From NCBI GenBank assembly GCA_010093685.1, contig MU006217.1, positions 1,016,911 to 1,080,910 on the forward strand: a DNA stretch of 64,000 bases, given 5' to 3'. A program made the position numbers and the translations under genes. Positions within the stretch are counted from its first letter, which is position 1; every line of letters begins with the position of its first letter. A model generated the notes under the pieces. The model did no database searches. It saw only the letters and a list, made by a program, of their open reading frames with translations, and was not told where the DNA came from. Below, one piece after another: positions 59,402 through 64,000 of this stretch. This DNA comes from Ophiobolus disseminans (Eukaryota; Ascomycota; Dothideomycetes; Pleosporales; Phaeosphaeriaceae).

Positions 59402-59986
59402 ATGAACCACGTCAGAGCAAGATCGATATGGAGAATAGGCGCGCCGTCGAGAAGAGCAGGACAGGTGTCTAGAAGATCTTATGCAAATGAAATACCGCCT
59501 CAACCTACGCCGCCGCACACGCCTGCCTCGCCTCCAAATCCGAACGCAAAACCGCCCTCGCGAGTCGTACGTCATACCCACAACAGTCTCAAAATCGCAC
59601 ACAAAATGTGAAGTCTGACTTTGAATATCCAGGGCGCATATTACAAATCCTTCTCCTACCCCGTCCTCAAGTCTTTCCTCATCGCCCTCTTGACATACCA
59701 ACTCGCCTACTACGGCTGGCTCAAGCTCGAAACGATCGAGGAGACGCACTTCAAGTCGACGGAGATATCAGATCTGCAGGCGCAGTTGCGCGAGGTGATA
59801 GAAAAGCAGAAAGCCAAGGCGGGAGATGTGGTGGATGAGGTGAAGGACAAGATTATTGAGTATACGCAGGAGACGAAGGAGGCGGGTAGGGCGGTTGTGG
59901 AGAGCGTAAGGGAGGGGAAGGAGGAGGTGGAGAAGACGGCGGACGCGGTGGGGAAGGTGGCGAGTGGGGGGTGGTGGCCTTGGTGA
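59402..59986 (+). CDS. Ina17-like mitochondrial inner-membrane assembly protein
   Basis: Two exons (59402-59566, 59633-59986) encode 172 aa. The N-terminus MNHVRARSIWRIGAPSRR... is rich in Arg with no acidic residue, and RRSYANE looks like a matrix-peptidase site, so a mitochondrial presequence is likely. A Pro-rich linker is followed by YYKSFSYPVLKSFLIALLTYQLAYYGWLKLE, with one membrane span. A long amphipathic coiled coil (TEISDLQAQLREVIEKQKAK and on) ends at GGWWPW. This matches the INA complex subunit 17 layout, which helps assemble the peripheral stalk of ATP synthase. Two in-phase donors exist (GTCGTA at 59564, GTACGT at 59567); the second is the better consensus and adds one Val. Confidence 0.75.
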
Positions 59987-60205
59987 AATGAGGAGGGATG
60001 TGGTGTGTGGAGAGAATGGAATGAGATGCTTTGCACCAGAAACACTTGTTAGTACAGTAACTAATGTATATATACCAGCCAGCATTCAAGGATACCCAAA
60101 CAAGAACATCTACAACAAAAGCTTCCCTCGCCAAATCGCTATCAGATGCAAACTCCCCGTCTATCCCTGGTATCACATCGTTATCATAACACGCGTCGCT
60201 AAACT
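59987..60205. other. Convergent intergenic interval
   Basis: 219 bp between two 3' ends. No feature seen. Confidence 0.5.
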
Positions 60206-62719
60206 TCATCCAAAGAACTCGCCACTCACAAGACTCTCCCACGGCTTCCCCGTATCCCACACACGCTGCAGCAGCGTCGCCACCCTGGGAGTATGCGTCA
60301 TTCCAAAGCCCTCCACGCTCTTCAGTCTTTCCATAATCTTCTCCCTCTGCCCTTGATCCTCGGTATCGCAACCCGCCGCAAACATCGGAAATATCAGACA
60401 CGCTTCTGCCGTACTACCTCTTCGGATCTTATACAACAGGCCCAAAATCTCTCTTACGGCGTTCTGCACCTCGATATCCGGCCCCGGCTTGCCCAATACT
60501 CGACGGTATAAATGAATAAGCCCAGCCCAATGAAACATCTCATTCGTCGCATAAATCTCCGTCGCATCCCACGCGCCCTCACTCTCCGTCGACGCACTCG
60601 ACCGATGATTACACCCCTTGCGAATATTCCTCTCGAGCAAGCCCTCCTCCAACTCGCGTCTAATCTGCACCGCCTTCTGCACCACATCCGGCTCTGGGAT
60701 CCAATCAGCCCTAACATTCCCCTGCTCATCAATGCGCTGCGCTTCACAGCACTTCGCTAGCTCGGATATGCGCGCCAGGCTGCCGACGCACCGTGTCGTG
60801 AAGCCCATCAAGCAATCTATCTCGAAATCCTCGTCCGCGACGGCGTTCACGTTGGACCAGTATGCTGAGCCAAGCGGCATATCGTTTTTATTCCCAGATA
60901 ACGACCCCAAAACATCGAGGTAAGCAAACCACCTCGACAAAAAATACGCAACGCAATCCTCGCGCCCCATACCGCGCGGCCCGCCGCGCGCGACGATCAT
61001 CTGGCGCGCCATGGTGAGGTGGTTCTGCCACGAAACCGGGACTTCAAACGTGCCCGACGAGATGATTTCGAGGCTGGCCATCATGATGACGGCCGCGAGC
61101 GTGGCATCAGAGATGTGCGCGGGGTTCAGGAGCAGCGTGTGGCGGAGCTTGGGGAAAACGTTTTGCACCCACAGGGCGATGCGGTTTGAGGGTTCGGGGT
61201 GGTGCAGCATGCGGGCGCGGTGGGCGGCGGAGTAGGCGAGGAGGAGGTTCATTATGGAGTCGTCGTTTACGGCCACTGTTTGCGTTAACTTATCATGGTA
61301 TACAAGCATGTTGTTGCATACCTACTTTGTGGCAAAATTTGTCGAAACGGGTTGCGCTCGCAGTCGTGTGGGACGAGGATTCGTGCGGTGTGGTTTAGGA
61401 AATGGTGGAAGTAGAGTAGGTTCATGCGGTTCTCCATTAGTATGGGTGGTAGTGCGCCGAGGGATTTTGATATTTGGATTGCGACGGGTTTGGCGTAGTA
61501 GCCCCAGCCCTCGAAAGCCATGTCGTTACTTCGGGGGTCTGCGCTTCCGTATGGAGTCTCACCATCTAGCTCCATTGTATCTGCTTGTGGGCTAAAGATT
61601 GCAATTGCAGCGAAGTCGTCGTTGTTTGGTGTATCTAGATCAGGCAGCCCGAGGTCGTAGCCATAAGTGATGGCCGAAAAGTCAGCGATCGGGTACTGTC
61701 GCCCTCCCGCAGTCTCTTCGCTGTGTTCGGAGAAATCATTGTTGATGATGGACTGAACTGACATCCTACGTAGATCAGGCGGTGGATTTGAAGGACTATC
61801 GTGTTTCGAGATGGTTCGTGAGACAGGTTCATCGGAGCCCACTGAAGAATTTGGTGTCAACGGCATCGCCATGTAGGGGCTGAAGGGATCAAGCGGACCT
61901 GTATAGGGCGAGTGTGCATCAGACATAGTCGTCGCAGGCGAACTGAACGAGTGATGTTGACTCTGCTGTTTCTGTGCCAATTCTAGTGATGCTTGCGGCG
62001 GAAGCATCGAAGGCGGAGAAAGGGGTGCATCTGCGGTGATCGCGTTGATCGCGTTGAACCCCATATGGTGGTGACTAAATGGTTCGGGACTCGCATTGGA
62101 AACAGGCTGAAATTCGAAAGTGTTTTGAAACTTTGTCTGAGAGTAAGGCGTTGATGTCGGTTGTCCGCTGTTACTTGGAACGTAGTCGTAGGATCTGAAG
62201 TTCATCATAGGGGGCGTTTTTGAGTAGCCCATTCCTAGTATTGCCGGATCGACCATGACAGTATTTGATCTTGGTGGAGATATATTGGACCGTGACCGTA
62301 CATGTGACGGCCGCGATGATGGTCCTGGAGTAGGTGGAAACAATGGAGGACCGTCTTCTTCAAAAGAGAATGTTGCTTGGTATGGGCTTCCGGATGCTGT
62401 GCTCGACACATCAGAGCCAGCACCCGACTTCTCTCTCTTGGTGCGTCCTCCCCAGTTCAGTCTAATAGAGTAATCGCAAGTTTCGCCTTGACGTTCGCAG
62501 TTGGTACATTGCGGTTTCTCTTCTCCGCTACAATCTGGTGAGCCACGATTACTACAACTATTTGGGATAGAGCGTGACTACCATTTGACTTTTCGTGCTT
62601 TGCATGGCCTGTATTGGTAAGTTGAAGTGTCTTAGCAAAGTCTTGCAAACACAATCTTACCAACATCCGTTACGCGACCTCCTCTTCGGTTCGACACCAG
62701 GTTTCTTCGGTCGTGGCAT
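60206..62719 (-). CDS. Zn2Cys6 transcription factor (fungal-specific regulator)
   Basis: Four exons in coding order: 62719-62661, 62608-62582, 62527-61326, 61275-60206, giving 785 aa. The binuclear zinc cluster is split over the first three exons: Cys at about 19, 22, 29, 36, 39 and 46, canonical C-x2-C-x6-C-x6-C-x2-C-x6-C. NGCWPCKARKVKCGEEKP is followed by DYSIRLNWGGRTKRE. The acceptor at 62528 was chosen because the nearer one at 62535 creates a stop. A Pro/Ser-rich linker follows, then the fungal-specific regulatory domain: MNLLYFHHFLNHTARILVP, SIMNLLLAYSAAHRARML and DATLAAVIMMASLEI. Further on come AYFLSRWFAYLDVLGSLSG and EIYATNEMFHWAGLIHLYRRVLG. The overall class resembles ARCA/UGA3-like regulators. 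It binds DNA in the nucleus; targets unknown. It is convergent to the Ina17-like gene. Confidence 0.92.
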
Positions 62720-64000
62720 TTCCAACAAAAGGCGTGATAGTGGGTAATTGGTGAGGAATATATGGATCGCAACTATAGATCGACACCAGATCTTTATATC
62801 AGGGGTCTGATACTCAAAAGATTAAGAGCTGAGCGTCCTAGTTGGGATATCTTGGGTTGGATGGGGATCTACAAGGCTTGCGAACCGGGCCACACCCGAG
62901 CAGGGGTTGCGTTGCGCACCACAGCAACTTGGCGCATACGAGAGGGCGTGTGGTTAACAACTGACTTTCAGGTTTTGCTTAGCAATGCACGGACAACGCC
63001 AAGTCAGGTTGCGTCGACGTAATGGTGGATGGAGGAGGAAGGCATGGAGATGCGCGGCAAGTTCTCCGCTACCGGTATCCGTTTACCGTACATGCCAATC
63101 GCGTACGGAACTGTGAGCGGGGCAAGCGTTATTCGCCCACAGATCATCAGGAGTTCAACATCCAAACGACCACCACAAGAAGCGACTCAACTCTCCATCT
63201 CTCTTGACACACAATGTCCTCCCGTTCTACATACAGGCTTTGCGCATGTCCACCGTAGCATCCGCCCCCTTCGATGCATGGTAGGGCCAAATTCGGTACG
63301 TGGTCAGCTCAACCCATCCCGCTGTCGGCGCATACGGAACGCGAGACTTTGGTTCTACACCCACTCATGTACTCTTTGCGCCATATCAGGCATTCTTCTT
63401 CGTTGTTTCCAGAAGCGTGGCGTTCGTTGTCTGCCGCGCCTCTGGCTACGTTACACTCGCTTCAGCCGCATCAATGACACCTTGCGCGAAATCTGAGTGG
63501 CTCCCAGACAGCTGCGAACAAAAATATCTACCCGCTTCATTCGTGTAAATGGTTGTGGCATTGCTGTGACCCTCACCGCGTGCCTGATCGAGCTTCGAGG
63601 GTCGTTTTCCATGTCCAATACGATCCACCCGGATTCAATGCGGCTGGAGGAGCGATCTCAACGTTCTCCATATTGCCTCCTCTCTTCTTGTATCTAATTA
63701 CGAGGCCGAAGGCTATGCAGCGAGCTAGATGAGCCTTCCGGTCAGCGATGACCAGAAACTGAACCCTCAGCAAGGACTATGACACTTTTGCTATGAGCTG
63801 ACTGTGCCATGCCCTTGGTTATGTTCACGCCCATGCAACATGACCTGTCATACTCTGAATACATGCACGCGAACAAGCACATCATCGTTTCGACATTCAT
63901 AGATCCCGACCGATCGGCTGCCCGCTCCCTCTAGTACTTGCGCAGTGCAAGGATGGCCTTAGACCTCATTTACGACTGAGCAACGCAGCAAAACAGCTTG
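62720..64000. other. Intergenic at the window end
   Basis: 1.3 kb. The first part is the transcription-factor promoter. Frames at 63029-63496 and 63300-63548 on the plus strand are open but have no recognisable features, and the second lacks an ATG near its beginning. I cannot support a gene here. Confidence 0.45.

Noticed and set aside
63300..63628. Possible coding frames at the right end, including a minus frame with stops at Trp-like positions
   Set aside because: The minus frame has several stops and is codon-aligned antisense to an open plus frame. Neither matches a family, so a relic gene cannot be claimed.

Overview
This window is nuclear DNA of a filamentous ascomycete (Pezizomycotina, most likely a dothideomycete; the class is an inference). 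Genes are split by short GT-AG introns, mostly 42-80 bp, with CTAAC/CTGAC-type branch sites. The gene set is fungal throughout: Stt4, Lsm6, Rad60/Esc2-like, Sdh6, His1, DAHP synthase, Emc2, AP-3 delta, Ysy6, Ina17, HET-NLR and Zn2Cys6 proteins. I rebuilt exons by hand from splice signals, phase and family conservation. Every complete spliced model below sums to a multiple of three.

Layout. 1-8.5 kb is conserved core: the 3' part of a germinal-centre-type Ste20 kinase and a complete nine-exon phosphatidylinositol 4-kinase STT4. 9.1-17.9 kb is an accessory, decaying island. It holds two genes for proteins with tandem Zn2Cys6-like cysteine modules, each carrying in-frame stops. Between the two halves of the first lies a 3.2-kb block with a HET/NB-ARC/TPR NLR gene, itself broken by stops and an assembly gap in near-identical TPR repeats. 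The block is bordered by a TGGTG direct repeat at which the zinc-module reading frame rejoins exactly. 18.2-24.5 kb has two divergent cytochrome P450 genes about 2.5 kb apart.

24.7-33.2 kb returns to single genes: a Rad60-like SUMO-like-domain protein divergent from LSM6, a fungus-specific acidic-repeat protein, a tandem duplication with intron-like sequences, an SDR and a secreted Ser/Thr-rich protein. 33.5-36.3 kb is a divergent pair of a 3-dehydroshikimate-dehydratase-like enzyme and DAHP synthase, both tied to shikimate/protocatechuate chemistry. 38.7-46.9 kb has a hypothetical gene, SDHAF1/Sdh6, a small heat-shock protein with an HSE/TATA promoter, HIS1, a secreted DUF8021-like protein and a frameshifted F-box-like gene. 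46.9-50.3 kb is nearly gene-free.

50.3-62.7 kb is dense core again: a low-complexity Met/Gln-rich protein, EMC2, AP-3 delta (start codon split by an intron), Ysy6/SERP1, Ina17-like, and a Zn2Cys6 transcription factor. The last 1.3 kb shows no gene I can support. No tRNA, rRNA, CRISPR or complete transposon was recognised.
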